From positions 1 through 49,584 of the forward strand of contig JAJPXC010000008.1 of the NCBI GenBank assembly GCA_021205635.1: 49,584 nucleotides of DNA. The letters run 5' to 3'. The notes under the pieces are model-generated. The model was not told the origin of the DNA, ran no database searches, and saw nothing but the letters and a program-made list of their open reading frames with translations. The DNA is from Bacteroidales bacterium (GTDB taxonomy: Bacteria; Bacteroidota; Bacteroidia; Bacteroidales; Muribaculaceae). Positions 31,526 to 40,831 of this stretch are shown here, one piece after another (the stretch's first letter is position 1; each line of letters opens with the position of its first letter). A program made the position numbers and the translations under genes.

Positions 31526-32698
31526 ATGATTAAGAAAGTAGTGATGGGCACTCACTTGCCCGCAAAGATGTGGCTCGACGACGTGGAGGATTCTTGTTTG
31601 GCTCAGATTATCAATCTGGCCTCTTTGCCGTTCGCGTTCAAGCACATTGCCATTATGCCGGACGCTCACGCTGGGAAGGGGATGCCCATAGGGGGTGTGC
31701 TGGCCACCAAGGGTGTCGTGGTGCCGAACGCTGTTGGCGTGGATATCGGTTGCGGCATGTGCTCCGTTAAGACCAATCTTAAGGCCTCGGATTTGAAGCG
31801 TTGCGACCTTACGGGGGTGATGAGCTACATCCGCAAGACTATTCCTTTGGGCTTCGACCACCAGTTAAAGGCGGTGGATGAATCCCGGTTGCCTGCCGAC
31901 ATTGATCTTGATACTTTGCCGTTTCTCAAGGACAAGAAAGGGGCGATGCTCAAGGAGATTGGCACGCTCGGTGGGGGCAACCATTTCATAGAGATTCAGC
32001 GCGACACGGCTACCGACGACGTATGGGCGATGATCCATTCGGGGAGTCGTCATGTGGGTTTGACTGTCGCTAACCACTATAATAAGTTGGCCGAGTACTG
32101 GTGTGAGCGATGGTTTGCCGACACTCTTCCGGGTCTTGCTTTCCTCCCGATCGAAACAGAGGTGGGCAAGGATTACATGCGCGAGATGGATTTTTGCGTG
32201 GCCCTGGCTTTTGCCAATCGTAAGGCGATGATGGAGCGCGTGATGGAGGGATTCCGGGAGGTGCGTCCCGGCGTTGAGTTTGAGCCGATGATCAACATCG
32301 CTCACAACTATGCGGCCTGGGAGAATCATTTTGGTCAAAACGTGATCGTTCACCGCAAGGGAGCAACCCGCGCCCGCGCTGGTGAGATTGGTATCATTCC
32401 CGGCTCGATGGGCACCAAATCCTATATCGTGGAGGGATTGGGCAACCCCGAATCGTTCATGAGTTGCTCTCACGGCGCCGGGCGTCGAATGAGCCGAAGC
32501 GAGGCGTTCCGCACGCTTTCGCTGAAGCAGGAGTGCGCTGCAATGGATGCCAAGGGAATAATCCACGGGATGCGCAAGAACGGTCTTGACGAAGCTCCCT
32601 CGGCTTATAAGGACATTGACCAGGTGATAGCTCTGGAGAGCGACCTCGTGCGTCCTATCGTGGAGCTGGCGCCACTCGCTGTAGTGAAGGGGGATTAA
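31526..32698 (+). CDS. rtcB: RtcB-family RNA ligase
   Basis: 390 residues. RtcB joins RNA 2',3'-cyclic phosphate or 3'-phosphate ends to 5'-OH ends using GTP and Mn2+. Visible motifs: MPDAHAGKGMPIGGV, GVDIGCGM with the metal-binding Asp73 and Cys76, GTLGGGNHFIE (His153), HSGSR (His171), NIAHNYAAWE, HRKGATRARAGE, PGSMGTKSYIVEG, and SCSHGAGRRMSR with the guanylylated His near 316. The length is shorter than classical RtcB (~400-480), as in the short bacterial subfamily. It is alone in its transcript, converging on the lipoprotein gene. It might repair damaged RNA such as the cleaved tRNA anticodon loops produced by toxins; that is inference. Confidence 0.95.
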   Translation: MIKKVVMGTHLPAKMWLDDVEDSCLAQIINLASLPFAFKHIAIMPDAHAGKGMPIGGVLATKGVVVPNAVGVDIGCGMCSVKTNLKASDLKRCDLTGVMSYIRKTIPLGFDHQLKAVDESRLPADIDLDTLPFLKDKKGAMLKEIGTLGGGNHFIEIQRDTATDDVWAMIHSGSRHVGLTVANHYNKLAEYWCERWFADTLPGLAFLPIETEVGKDYMREMDFCVALAFANRKAMMERVMEGFREVRPGVEFEPMINIAHNYAAWENHFGQNVIVHRKGATRARAGEIGIIPGSMGTKSYIVEGLGNPESFMSCSHGAGRRMSRSEAFRTLSLKQECAAMDAKGIIHGMRKNGLDEAPSAYKDIDQVIALESDLVRPIVELAPLAVVKGD

Positions 32699-32709
32699 AC
32701 GGAGTTTCT

Positions 32710-33657
32710 TTATTTTCGTTTAGCCGCTATTCTAGCCCACACGTTCTCCCCTAGGGTCGTGGAATAGAGCCAGGGCTCGCACGAGTGGATATCACCCACG
32801 TTGAGGAACCCGTAGATGGGCTGATACTCCGCTCCCTCGTACCCTTCCACCACCAGCACGTGATGCTCGGGCGATACGGTGACGGTGATCGTGTCGTTGA
32901 GTGTCGCCGGGGTCGCGTCGGTAGCCCAGTTCACGGGGTTGATGCACATCGCGCACGGTGCCGAAATGATCGGAACGATGTATTTCACATCCTTCACCGT
33001 GTTGTAGCAGATTGTTACACCAGTGTCGGTTGCTCCCTCAGCCGCCTTGATGCGCGAGCACGACGCCACGTCGTCGGGTGTAACCTTGTAGCCCATCACA
33101 TAAGCCGCGGCCATGTCCTGATACGTGTTGTCGTCCATGTGCTTGAGCACCTCCACGACGGCCAGCGCGCCTTGGCTGAAACCTGCGATGACGAATGGTC
33201 GCCCCTTCTCGCGCTGGGCGTTGAACTGGTCAAAAGCGTCGCACACGTCCTTCATTGACAATCGCGTCCATTGGTACACCTGTTCCTCGTCCTGCGTGGC
33301 CCATATCTCGATGGTCATGTGGCGGTAGAAAGGGGAGTAGAAATTGTTTCCCGGGCCCATAAAATCGGCCACCTTGGAGATCTCTCGGGTCATGTGCTCG
33401 CGGTGGTCGGCGTTCCATGCGTCGGCGTAGTGGCAGAGGGTGCCGTCATCGGTAGTCCAGTCGGTCTCCCAAGTCGACACGATGTAGAACACGTCCCCGC
33501 CAGTCCCGTTCGGGTCGTCCATGCTGGTGTACCACATTGTATCATCCGTGTAGTCGGGTGCCTGGGGGATATATGTTGATGAAGTTGACGAGTTGTCGTC
33601 GGCGCACGCCGGCAAGAGCAACGGGGCTATCGCGAAAAGTAATAGCAGTCGTTTCAT
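32710..33657 (-). CDS. DUF3089 lipoprotein, alpha/beta-hydrolase-like
   Basis: 315 residues. An N-terminal lipoprotein signal, MKRLLLLFAIAPLLLPAC, places the lipidated Cys at 18; the following ADDN resembles the acidic export signal that sends Bacteroidetes lipoproteins to the cell surface. The mature part has the DUF3089 pattern: DVFYIVSTWETDW, REISKVADFMGPGNNFYSPF, a nucleophile elbow GFSQGALAVVEVL and VVEGYEGAEYQPIYGFLNVGD. Gly-x-Ser-x-Gly suggests a serine hydrolase, perhaps an esterase. The substrate is unknown. It stands alone, convergent with rtcB. Confidence 0.85.
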   Translation of the reverse strand: MKRLLLLFAIAPLLLPACADDNSSTSSTYIPQAPDYTDDTMWYTSMDDPNGTGGDVFYIVSTWETDWTTDDGTLCHYADAWNADHREHMTREISKVADFMGPGNNFYSPFYRHMTIEIWATQDEEQVYQWTRLSMKDVCDAFDQFNAQREKGRPFVIAGFSQGALAVVEVLKHMDDNTYQDMAAAYVMGYKVTPDDVASCSRIKAAEGATDTGVTICYNTVKDVKYIVPIISAPCAMCINPVNWATDATPATLNDTITVTVSPEHHVLVVEGYEGAEYQPIYGFLNVGDIHSCEPWLYSTTLGENVWARIAAKRK

Positions 33658-33684
33658 GAGCTAAGTTGAAGGGTAGGGGGAGGT

Positions 33685-34017
33685 CTATTTGCCAATAGCG
33701 GCCAGCAAGGAGGACACGGTCTCACGGGCCGAGCGAAGGGTCTCGATTACGCGTGCCTCGCGTTCGATTCCCTCGGGGTTGCGCTTGATCATAGCCTGGG
33801 CCGCGTCGAGTTTCAATCCCTTCTCTTTCACCAGGTATTTCACTTGGCGAATCTTCTCTATGTCCTTGGGGGTGTAGAATCGCGAGCCCTTGTCGTTGCG
33901 CTTGGGGTGGATGATGGTGAATTCCTTTTCCCAAAAGCGGAGCGTTGACATTGGCAGGTCGACAATCTCGGCTACCTCACTGATTTTGTAATATTTTTTC
34001 GACAGGGGATCGTTCAT
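33685..34017 (-). CDS. MerR-family transcriptional regulator
   Basis: 110 residues from ATG at 34017 (MNDPLSKKYYKISEVAEIVD). The winged HTH of MerR is clear: YKISEVAEIVDLPMSTLRFW, EKEFTIIHPKRNDKGSRFYT, PKDIEKIRQVKYLVKEKGLK, followed by a short dimerisation helix (REARVIETLRSARETVSSLL). There is no C-terminal effector domain or cysteine set, so it is not a metal sensor. Bacteroidales carry such a short MerR divergent from alaS or other housekeeping genes. The palindrome between the two genes is its likely binding site. Confidence 0.9.
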   Translation of the reverse strand: MNDPLSKKYYKISEVAEIVDLPMSTLRFWEKEFTIIHPKRNDKGSRFYTPKDIEKIRQVKYLVKEKGLKLDAAQAMIKRNPEGIEREARVIETLRSARETVSSLLAAIGK

Positions 34018-34039
34018 GGCACTCAATTAAATACTTAGG

Positions 34040-34093
34040 CCACAAATTTACGAATTTTATTTGTGGATATGTAGGGGAAAATGCCTAATTTTG
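34040..34093. promoter_or_regulatory. Divergent merR-alaS control region with CCACAAAT palindrome
   Basis: CCACAAAT (34040-34047) and ATTTGTGG (34059-34066) form an 8-bp inverted repeat with an 11-base spacer. It overlaps TAAATTTG on the minus strand (34050-34043), a -7 box for merR. On the plus strand TAATTTTG (34086-34093) is a -7 box for alaS, 51 bases before its ATG. The dyad is placed to allow autoregulation by the MerR protein. Confidence 0.6.
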
Positions 34094-34144
34094 CAGGAAA
34101 TTTCTACCAATTTTTATCGCATAATCGTTTAAACTAATTATAAA

Positions 34145-36763
34145 ATGCTTACAGCCAAAGAGATACGCGAATCCTTCAAGGAGTTCTTTCGCACCAAAGG
34201 CCACACCATTGTGCCCTCGGCACCGATGGTAATCAAGGACGACCCCACGCTGATGTTCACCAACGCGGGCATGAACCAGTTCAAGGACATCATCCTGGGT
34301 AATAAGGCGGCGAAACACACCCGCGTGGCCGACTCCCAGAAGTGCCTGCGCGTATCGGGCAAGCACAACGACCTTGAGGAGGTGGGGCACGACACCTACC
34401 ACCACACGATGTTTGAGATGCTGGGCAACTGGTCGTTTGGCGACTACTTCAAGAAAGAGGCCATAGACTGGGCTTGGGAATACCTCGTGGACGTGCTGAA
34501 ATTGGATCCCAAACGCCTGTACGCCACCGTGTTTGAAGGCTCACCCGAGGAGGGTCTCAGCCGCGACGACGAGGCCGCCGGCTACTGGGAGCAGCACCTG
34601 CCCAAGGATCACATCATCAACGGCAACAAGCACGACAACTTCTGGGAGATGGGCGACACCGGTCCTTGTGGTCCCTGCTCGGAGATCCACATCGACCTGC
34701 GCGGCGATGCCGAGCGCGCTGAGAAGGACGGCCGCGAGCTGGTCAACCACGACCATCCCCAGGTGATCGAGATATGGAACCTCGTGTTCATGCAATACAA
34801 CCGCAAGGCCGACGGCTCGCTCGAGCCGCTGCCCGCCAAGGTGATCGACACCGGCATGGGCTTCGAGCGCTTGTGCATGGCCCTGCAGGGAAAGACGTCC
34901 AACTACGACACCGACGTCTTCACCCCCCTGATCGACCGCATCTCGCAGCTCTCGGGCAAGAAATACGGCGAGGACAAGGACGTGGACGTGGCTATGCGAG
35001 TGATTGCCGACCACGTGCGCACCATCGCCTTCTCCATCGCCGATTCCCAGCTCCCCGGCAACGCCAAGGCTGGTTACGTGATTCGTCGCATCCAGCGCCG
35101 CGCCATCCGCTACGCCTACACATTCCTGGGCCAAAAGGAGGCGTTTATGTATAAGCTGATCGACACCCTTATCGAGTCGATGGGCGAGGCTTACCCCGAG
35201 CTGAAGGCTCAGCGCGAGCTCATCATGAAGGTAATCAAAGAGGAGGAAGATTCCTTCCTGCGCACCCTCGAAAACGGCATCAACCTGCTCAACTCCACCA
35301 TCGAGAAGGCCCAAAGGGAGGGCAAGAAGGAGATTTCGGGCGTCGACGCGTTCACCCTTTACGACACCTACGGTTTCTCCCTCGACCTTACCGAGCTGAT
35401 CCTCAAGGAGAAAGACATGACCTTGAACCACGACGAGTTCAACCGCGAGATGGAGGCTCAGAAGGCCCGAGCCCGCAACGCCGCCGCCGTTGAGGCAACC
35501 GACTGGGTGACGGTCAACGAGGGCGAGCAAGAGTTTGTGGGCTACGACCTGAACGAGGTTGACACCCGCATCCTCCGCTACCGCAAGGTTAAGCAGAAAA
35601 ATCGCGAATACTATCAGATAATTCTCGAGCGCACTCCCTTCTACGCCGAAATGGGCGGACAGGTGGGCGACCGAGGTACCCTCACCGCTGCTGACGGCTC
35701 AGTGACCGAGATTTACGACACCAAGCGCGAGAACGGCGTGGGCGTGCATCTGTCTACAACCCTCCCCACCGATCCCACCGCCACATTCCATGCCAAGATC
35801 GACACCGAGGCTCGCAACGCCACGGCCGCCAACCACACCGCTACCCACCTTCTCCACGAGGCCCTGCGCGAGGTACTCGGCACGCATGTCGAGCAGCGCG
35901 GCTCGTTCGTGTCGCCTCAGGTGCTTCGCTTCGACTTCTCCCATTTCCAAAAGCTCACCCCCGAGGAAATTCATAAAGTTGAGCACCTGGCCAACGCCAA
36001 GGTGCGCGAGGCGATCGCCCGCGATGAGCGTCGCAACGTGCCCATCGCCGAGGCGCGTGAGATGGGAGCCATGGCCCTGTTCGGCGAGAAATACGGCGAC
36101 GAGGTGCGCGTGATAAAGTACGGCTCGTCGGTTGAGCTGTGTGGCGGCACCCACGTCGACAACACCGGCAATATCGGCATGATCCGCATCATCTCGGAAA
36201 GCTCGATCGCCGCTGGCATCCGCCGCATCGAGGCCATTACCGGCGAACGCGTGGAGAACGCCATGGACGACATGACCAACACCCTGCGCGAGATCGGCAC
36301 CATGTTCAACAACGCTCCCAACCTCGTGCAAGCCCTGCGCCGTTCCATCGACGAGAACGCCGAGCTGCGCAAGCAAGCCGACGAGTACATGGCCGAGCGC
36401 GTGGAGAACATGGCCAAGAAACTTATTGAAGCCGCCACGATCAAGAACGGCGTCAAGGTAGTGACGATGACCGGCATCCGCATCCCTGAGGTGGTGAAGA
36501 ACGTGGCCTTCAAGGTGCGCGCCCTGTCGCCCGAGAACACCGCGTTCCTCGCCGCGACCGCCGATGTCGCCGGCAAGCCGCTGTTGACCGTTGCCTTGAC
36601 TGACGACGTTGTAGCGGCCGGCCACAACGCCTCGCAGATGGTGCGCGAAGCTGCCAAGGCCATCAAGGGTGGTGGAGGCGGTCAGCCCGGGTTCGCCCAG
36701 GCTGGCGGCAAGGATGGCAACGGTGTCACCACAGCCTTCGACACCCTAATAAACTTAATATAA
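34145..36763 (+). CDS. alaS: Alanyl-tRNA synthetase
   Basis: 872 residues, full length. It charges tRNA-Ala with alanine. Class II motifs are in the N-terminal domain ([59 protein letters not shown]). The editing domain has [16 protein letters not shown] and [18 protein letters not shown] with the zinc Cys and His. The C-Ala domain ends in [19 protein letters not shown]. It is the essential housekeeping marker of this side of the window. The promoter is at 34086-34093; a long inverted repeat follows four bases after the stop. Confidence 0.98.
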   Translation: MLTAKEIRESFKEFFRTKGHTIVPSAPMVIKDDPTLMFTNAGMNQFKDIILGNKAAKHTRVADSQKCLRVSGKHNDLEEVGHDTYHHTMFEMLGNWSFGDYFKKEAIDWAWEYLVDVLKLDPKRLYATVFEGSPEEGLSRDDEAAGYWEQHLPKDHIINGNKHDNFWEMGDTGPCGPCSEIHIDLRGDAERAEKDGRELVNHDHPQVIEIWNLVFMQYNRKADGSLEPLPAKVIDTGMGFERLCMALQGKTSNYDTDVFTPLIDRISQLSGKKYGEDKDVDVAMRVIADHVRTIAFSIADSQLPGNAKAGYVIRRIQRRAIRYAYTFLGQKEAFMYKLIDTLIESMGEAYPELKAQRELIMKVIKEEEDSFLRTLENGINLLNSTIEKAQREGKKEISGVDAFTLYDTYGFSLDLTELILKEKDMTLNHDEFNREMEAQKARARNAAAVEATDWVTVNEGEQEFVGYDLNEVDTRILRYRKVKQKNREYYQIILERTPFYAEMGGQVGDRGTLTAADGSVTEIYDTKRENGVGVHLSTTLPTDPTATFHAKIDTEARNATAANHTATHLLHEALREVLGTHVEQRGSFVSPQVLRFDFSHFQKLTPEEIHKVEHLANAKVREAIARDERRNVPIAEAREMGAMALFGEKYGDEVRVIKYGSSVELCGGTHVDNTGNIGMIRIISESSIAAGIRRIEAITGERVENAMDDMTNTLREIGTMFNNAPNLVQALRRSIDENAELRKQADEYMAERVENMAKKLIEAATIKNGVKVVTMTGIRIPEVVKNVAFKVRALSPENTAFLAATADVAGKPLLTVALTDDVVAAGHNASQMVREAAKAIKGGGGGQPGFAQAGGKDGNGVTTAFDTLINLI

Positions 36764-36766
36764 ATT

Positions 36767-36842
36767 GGCCCCCCAACCTCCGAGACGTGGGCTTTCTTAG
36801 AGAAGGTTCTCGTGAAAAGCCCCCGTCTCGGGGGTTGGGGGC
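36767..36842. repeat. Long hairpin between alaS and the araC-type gene
   Basis: GGCCCCCCAACCTCCGAGAC at 36767-36786 continues through GTGGGCTTT and pairs, with a few mismatches, with AAAGCCCCCGTCTCGGGGGT then TGGGGGC at 36816-36842. The loop contains GAGAAGGTTCTC, a further inner stem. Neither side is followed by a T run, so it is not a standard intrinsic terminator, although its place after alaS suggests a transcript end or a processing structure. Confidence 0.75.
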
Positions 36843-36876
36843 AAACACAATAATTATGCGCGGCCATTACCCCACA

Positions 36877-37767
36877 ATGAACTATTACCGGAATATCTGG
36901 GAGCTGGAGTCGATCCCGCTCCCCCAGGACGCCGTGGCTCTTGGTCAAAGCGTCCTGGTGATCAATTCTGTGGATATGCTGCGCAAAATCAACTTCCCGT
37001 TGCGCACTGAGTCGGTGGTTTCAATTGTGGGTTTGCAAGGCGAATTGACCCTCGAGGTCGACCTCGGCGAGTACACCGTGCGGGCCAATTCGCTGATGGT
37101 GCTTGGTCCGGGCCACACGATCAAGGGCTACCGCGTGAGCGACAATTTCCGCGGATTCTCCATCATCGCCACCATGAAGTCGATGACCCGCGCGCTGCCC
37201 TACCTGTCGCGTGTGGTGGTGTGCTTCATTCATTTCCGAGAGAACCCGGTGATCCAGCTCACCGACGAGGAAACCGACACCCAGAGCCGCTTCCACGACC
37301 TGCTGCAACGCAAACTTACTGAGCCGCAAACACCCTACAACGGCATGGTGATCAAGCGACTGGGCGAGGCCATCCTTTACGAGACCCTCGGCCTCTACGC
37401 CGCCCACATGGGCGACCCGATGCTGGCCTCCCATCGCCGCGGCGAGGAGCTGTTCTACAAATTCCTCACCCTCGTCGAGCGCCACTACAAGGAGGAACGC
37501 TCGGTGGCGTTCTACGCCGACAAGATGTGCGTCTCGGCCAAACACCTCTCAGCCGTCGTCAAGGAATCCAGCGGTCGCACGGCCGGCGACTGGATCGACT
37601 CCTATGTGATTCTCGAGGCAAAGATGATGCTTTCAGGCAGTGACCTCACCGTGCAGCAGATCTCTACCCAACTCAACTTCCCCAACCAATCCTTCTTCGG
37701 AAAATACTTCAAGCACCACACCGGCTACTCCCCCCGCCAATACCGCAACGACCACCACGCCGAATAG
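36877..37767 (+). CDS. AraC-family transcriptional regulator
   Basis: 296 residues from ATG at 36877 (MNYYRNIWELESIPLPQDAV); the frame to 36787 runs back through the long hairpin and is not used. The N-terminal cupin-like sensor (LRTESVVSIVGLQGELTLEV) is followed by the C-terminal double HTH: VAFYADKMCVSAKHLSAVVK, DLTVQQISTQLNFPNQSFFG, KYFKHHTGYSPRQYR. Its targets are unknown; no genes of a clear pathway are adjacent. The efflux operon is too far (6.7 kb) to be assigned. Confidence 0.9.
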   Translation: MNYYRNIWELESIPLPQDAVALGQSVLVINSVDMLRKINFPLRTESVVSIVGLQGELTLEVDLGEYTVRANSLMVLGPGHTIKGYRVSDNFRGFSIIATMKSMTRALPYLSRVVVCFIHFRENPVIQLTDEETDTQSRFHDLLQRKLTEPQTPYNGMVIKRLGEAILYETLGLYAAHMGDPMLASHRRGEELFYKFLTLVERHYKEERSVAFYADKMCVSAKHLSAVVKESSGRTAGDWIDSYVILEAKMMLSGSDLTVQQISTQLNFPNQSFFGKYFKHHTGYSPRQYRNDHHAE

Positions 37768-37901
37768 TCCCCGAGTGTCAAGAGTAAGCCACTTCGGGTT
37801 CTTGGAAAGGCAATACCTTCGGAGGGTTAAGGCTGATTGGCGAGAATTGTATTGAAAGAATTTTGATGATTTCGGGGGCAATCGCTAATTTTGTAATATA
37901 A

Positions 37902-38936
37902 ATGGTAGATGGTAGCAGATACTTCTTTGGACTGTGGCTCGGATGCGGTTACGCTGCGGGCTTTCGGGGGTTGCGCACCTTGGTGGTGGGCGCGCATCAT
38001 GTCTGCTATGCCTGCCGCGTCGTCGAGTGTCCAACGCGTGAGCAGTGTTCGACGAGCCGGCAGATAAGGGGTATAGAGTGTCCACTCTATGAGGGTCGCG
38101 GGGAATATTACCGGTTGGAAAACTCAAACGAGATTGAGATCCAGTCGTATATCGACAAAGACGCGGGTTATCCGGCCTATAGCGCGTTCACGCATTATAT
38201 GCTAGGAGTGCGGGATGGGCTGAGCGCGGAGCAACGCGAGGGGTTTTGGAATCAGGTGGCGTTCACTAATTATCTTCAGCATTTCCGTCCGGACGCGGAA
38301 ACGCCTGAGTATAAAGTGAACAAAGCGCTTTATAATGGGGCCTATGAGGCATTCAAAGAGGCGCTTGACGAGTTGGAGCCGGAACTTGTGATGGTGTGGA
38401 GCAAAGCTGTAAAGGAGTGCATTCAGGCCCACGGCGATCTGCGCTATGTGGGATTGGCCGACATGCAGTCGCTATCGGTTTATCTATTCGTCAAGCCTGG
38501 AGACGGCAAGACAAAGCATATTCGCAAGATCCGTTACGGTTACGGCCTCGCAACCCCTCGCCACAACGCCGCTTGGTATCGTAAGCTGGTGCGCGAAGCC
38601 TTCCAACCGTGGGTTAGAATAGACGAGGACATGCGACGCCAGCTCAACAATTTGGCCGAGGCATTGATGGAATTGGTTGATGAGGGCGTGGCCTTCGCTG
38701 TCGAGGAGTTCCTGTGCTTTGAAGAAGATGTCACCACTTCTCACAAAGCCCTGCTGCGCGACCAATTGAAACGACACATCAACATATCGCAAGGCGTCAC
38801 CCCGGCTCTTGCCCACATTTTCAATGACGAGAATATCGGCAAGTACACCGTTGTCAAAGAGCCGTCGAAGAACGACCGAACCTTTGCCAATATGATGGCT
38901 GCGGTAGAGAGCCACCTCAAAATCGGTCGACCTTGA
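37902..38936 (+). CDS. Uracil-DNA-glycosylase-like superfamily protein (tentative)
   Basis: 344 residues; the start is uncertain. TAATTTTG at 37886-37893, a -7 box, leaves almost no leader before the ATG at 37902, so the message may be leaderless or start later. The pattern FRGLRTLVVGAHHVCYACRV then VECPTREQCSTS, followed by WNQVAFTNYLQHFRP, LEPELVMVWSKAVKE and PRHNAAWYRKLVREAF, follows the order of a Bacteroidales group that I relate to the UDG fold (motif A loop, then an HPS-like loop, here RHN). Cys-x2-Cys-x4-Cys-x5-Cys could hold a metal or Fe-S cluster. The C-terminal ~130 residues are helical. No enzymatic activity can be claimed. Confidence 0.5.
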   Translation: MVDGSRYFFGLWLGCGYAAGFRGLRTLVVGAHHVCYACRVVECPTREQCSTSRQIRGIECPLYEGRGEYYRLENSNEIEIQSYIDKDAGYPAYSAFTHYMLGVRDGLSAEQREGFWNQVAFTNYLQHFRPDAETPEYKVNKALYNGAYEAFKEALDELEPELVMVWSKAVKECIQAHGDLRYVGLADMQSLSVYLFVKPGDGKTKHIRKIRYGYGLATPRHNAAWYRKLVREAFQPWVRIDEDMRRQLNNLAEALMELVDEGVAFAVEEFLCFEEDVTTSHKALLRDQLKRHINISQGVTPALAHIFNDENIGKYTVVKEPSKNDRTFANMMAAVESHLKIGRP

Positions 38937-39045
38937 CCGATTATTATGGTTTTGTTTTGAAACTTTATGCCGTCATAATGATTAATACACAATTTGTTAC
39001 CAATCGGTCATATTTGTTTTGTAAATTCGCTGAATTTTTTGCTTG

Positions 39046-39053
39046 TAACTTTG
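39046..39053 (+). promoter_or_regulatory. Probable -7 box for the 39119-40771 group
   Basis: TAACTTTG, a perfect -7 box, lies 66 bases upstream of the ATG at 39119. No clear -33 box is seen. The next four genes follow closely and may form one transcript. Confidence 0.45.
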
Positions 39054-39118
39054 CCGATGCAATCTCATAGTGATGGTTGCCCGACGGCTCGGTTTGCCGT
39101 ACAATCGAATTTACGACA

Positions 39119-39322
39119 ATGTTCAAGCAACTTATCAGCACAGTATTCTTCTCGAATACCAACGAGCAGAACGACATCAATGGCAATGTTGTGCCAATGT
39201 CGCCAACCCTCCCCATCCTCGGCAAGCAGGTCGAGGTGAAAGACCTCCTTGCCATCGGCCTTGGCGTGACGATGCTTGCCGCTGGCATAGGCAAAGTGGT
39301 AGAAACCATGTTTAACGATTAA
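39119..39322 (+). CDS. Small single-membrane-helix protein
   Basis: 67 residues from ATG at 39119 (MFKQLISTVFFSNTNEQNDI). The polar middle (NGNVVPMSPTLPILGKQVEV) is followed by one probable membrane helix, DLLAIGLGVTMLAAGIGKVV, near the C terminus. No family recognised. Small membrane proteins of this sort can be toxins, phage-like holin relatives or accessory subunits; nothing decides between them. It is followed 14 bases later by another unknown gene. Confidence 0.5.
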   Translation: MFKQLISTVFFSNTNEQNDINGNVVPMSPTLPILGKQVEVKDLLAIGLGVTMLAAGIGKVVETMFND

Positions 39323-39335
39323 TCTCCGAACTGCT

Positions 39336-39755
39336 ATGAGATTAAAGAAGAGCGCAATGGAGAAATTTCGTCTTATTGACGAGTGGTTCAAGACAACTGA
39401 ATGCGATGTCGAACTGTTGAAGGACATCTACGGCTTCGGTAAAAGCCGCGGCACGATTGAAGATTTCATCACCGAAGATGAGATTGATGAAGATGCGGAG
39501 CCACCGAGGGTTTGCGAAATCCACGACATGATGGCGGCAGATAAATCCTGCGGCGAGATTCTGTTGACTTGCACCGAGTTCTTCATGTCGGTGTTGCCCG
39601 ACGAGGATGGTGACTATGATTACGAATGCACCTATGAAGACCTACAAGAGGTGCGCAGGATATTCTTCGCATACTTCGGGTTCTTTATGTCAAACATTTC
39701 ATCCGATGAGATGCAAGTAATCTTTCCAAAATTTAAGGAGATAATTACTTGGTGA
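39336..39755 (+). CDS. Uncharacterised acidic protein
   Basis: 139 residues (ATG at 39336; an alternative ATG at 39357 has AAGAAG just upstream and may be the true start). It is highly acidic (EDFITEDEIDEDAEPP, LPDEDGDYDYECTYEDLQEV) and helical at the end (IFFAYFGFFMSN). No domain recognised. The acidic nature could mimic DNA or simply mark a soluble adapter. It lies in the same orientation as, and 33 bases before, the glycosylase-like gene. Confidence 0.5.
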   Translation: MRLKKSAMEKFRLIDEWFKTTECDVELLKDIYGFGKSRGTIEDFITEDEIDEDAEPPRVCEIHDMMAADKSCGEILLTCTEFFMSVLPDEDGDYDYECTYEDLQEVRRIFFAYFGFFMSNISSDEMQVIFPKFKEIITW

Positions 39756-39788
39756 CAAGAGGTCAAATTATATAAAGCAAAACCAGAG

Positions 39789-40577
39789 ATGATTCTGATG
39801 CAAGACATACACGCACAAGAGGAGGCCATACAGCACGAGTGGCTGGCGATGGCCGAGGCCCTCGGCGACGCCGGGGAGATGGTGACCGACGGACTGCTAT
39901 TCCGTGGTCAAATCTCCTACATCGACGGTTACTGGAGCCGCGAAAAGGGCGGTGAAGAGCGGCAATGGGCAGAGGCTGACCGCCGTCTGCTAATCCTTAC
40001 CAAAGACCTCAACGACGAAGAGGGCTGGGACATTCGCCAAGAAACAGGGCGCATGCACGAAGTAGCATTTAGCTACGACCGCGCCATACCGTTCTACAAA
40101 AACCTGCGCATGTGGAGCTACCTGCTGCTCAACGCCACGGCCGACAGTTATCCGTCGTTTCGCGAGGCGCGGCGCATGGAGCGCGTCGGCCCCTTCTACG
40201 AGACGGCTCCCATCGCACGCGTCAATTGTAAGAAACAGGTTGGAGGCTCGTCGATCAGCGACGCCACGCTGATGCGCTATCTCGAGACCTACGCCGAGCC
40301 GCTTCGTCGTCAAATCAACCTCTACCAGGCCAATATAATATTGTGCGCCGGCTGTAGCGGCGACCGCAACCGCATCCTCGACTTCGTGCGCTCGCAGTGC
40401 ATCCCTGACCTGGCTCCAATCGCCGACACCGGCGACTGGATCTACTACTCGCCCTCCACCGCCGTGATGGCAGTCAACAGCTACCATCCCTCGGCGCGAG
40501 TGGGTTATGAGGACACCTACCTAAACCTCGCCAACGCCCTCATGCGCGGCCTCGCCCATATCAAACGACTATGCTGA
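39789..40577 (+). CDS. Uracil-DNA-glycosylase-like superfamily protein (tentative)
   Basis: 262 residues. WAEADRRLLILTKDLNDEEG has the place of UDG motif A (hydrophobic strand then a loop); SISDATLMRYLETYAEPLRR, NLYQANIILCAGCSGDRNRI and VMAVNSYHPSARVGYED follow, the last containing the HPS motif of the superfamily. There are three Cys in the second half, no signal peptide. The substrate is unknown; some UDG-fold proteins act on modified phage DNA, others are bare folds. It overlaps the zinc-ribbon gene downstream by seven bases. Confidence 0.55.
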   Translation: MILMQDIHAQEEAIQHEWLAMAEALGDAGEMVTDGLLFRGQISYIDGYWSREKGGEERQWAEADRRLLILTKDLNDEEGWDIRQETGRMHEVAFSYDRAIPFYKNLRMWSYLLLNATADSYPSFREARRMERVGPFYETAPIARVNCKKQVGGSSISDATLMRYLETYAEPLRRQINLYQANIILCAGCSGDRNRILDFVRSQCIPDLAPIADTGDWIYYSPSTAVMAVNSYHPSARVGYEDTYLNLANALMRGLAHIKRLC

Positions 40578-40771
40578 GAGGCATCACCACATTCCGCTGC
40601 CATGAGTGCGGTCACCGCTTCGAGGCTCCTGACATCGAGTGGCAGGCCACGGCTCTCACCACGCCCCAGCCTTGCCCCCGATGCGGCTCGCGCCACACCC
40701 GCCCCGCCTCATCATTCTGGCTCACTCCCGCCTATAAATCAATCTGGAAACAATTAGACCAACCAAAATGA
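40571..40771 (+). CDS. Small zinc-ribbon protein
   Basis: 66 residues with FRCHECGHRF and QPCPRCGSRHT, two Cys-x2-Cys knuckles of a rubredoxin-like zinc ribbon. The tail (WLTPAYKSIWKQLDQP) is basic and aromatic. The start overlaps the 3' end of the glycosylase-like gene, so the two are translationally coupled and probably act together. Zinc ribbons of this size are usually adapters or nucleic-acid binders. Confidence 0.7.
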   Translation: MLRGITTFRCHECGHRFEAPDIEWQATALTTPQPCPRCGSRHTRPASSFWLTPAYKSIWKQLDQPK

Positions 40772-40831
40772 AAAAGCTCACGCCCGGACCGGTATGTTGT
40801 AAAACATGTTGCGAGGGTCAGAATTTCTGCA

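Noticed and set aside
34541..35530. Long antisense frame (329 residues) opposite alaS, and similar ones at 35699-36625 and 35971-36666
   Set aside because: They lie wholly within alaS, whose motifs are certain; long antisense frames are expected from its codon use in GC-rich DNA.
37902..37960. N-terminal membrane helix in the 344-residue protein
   Set aside because: FFGLWLGCGYAAGF is hydrophobic but the start codon is uncertain and it may lie before the true start.
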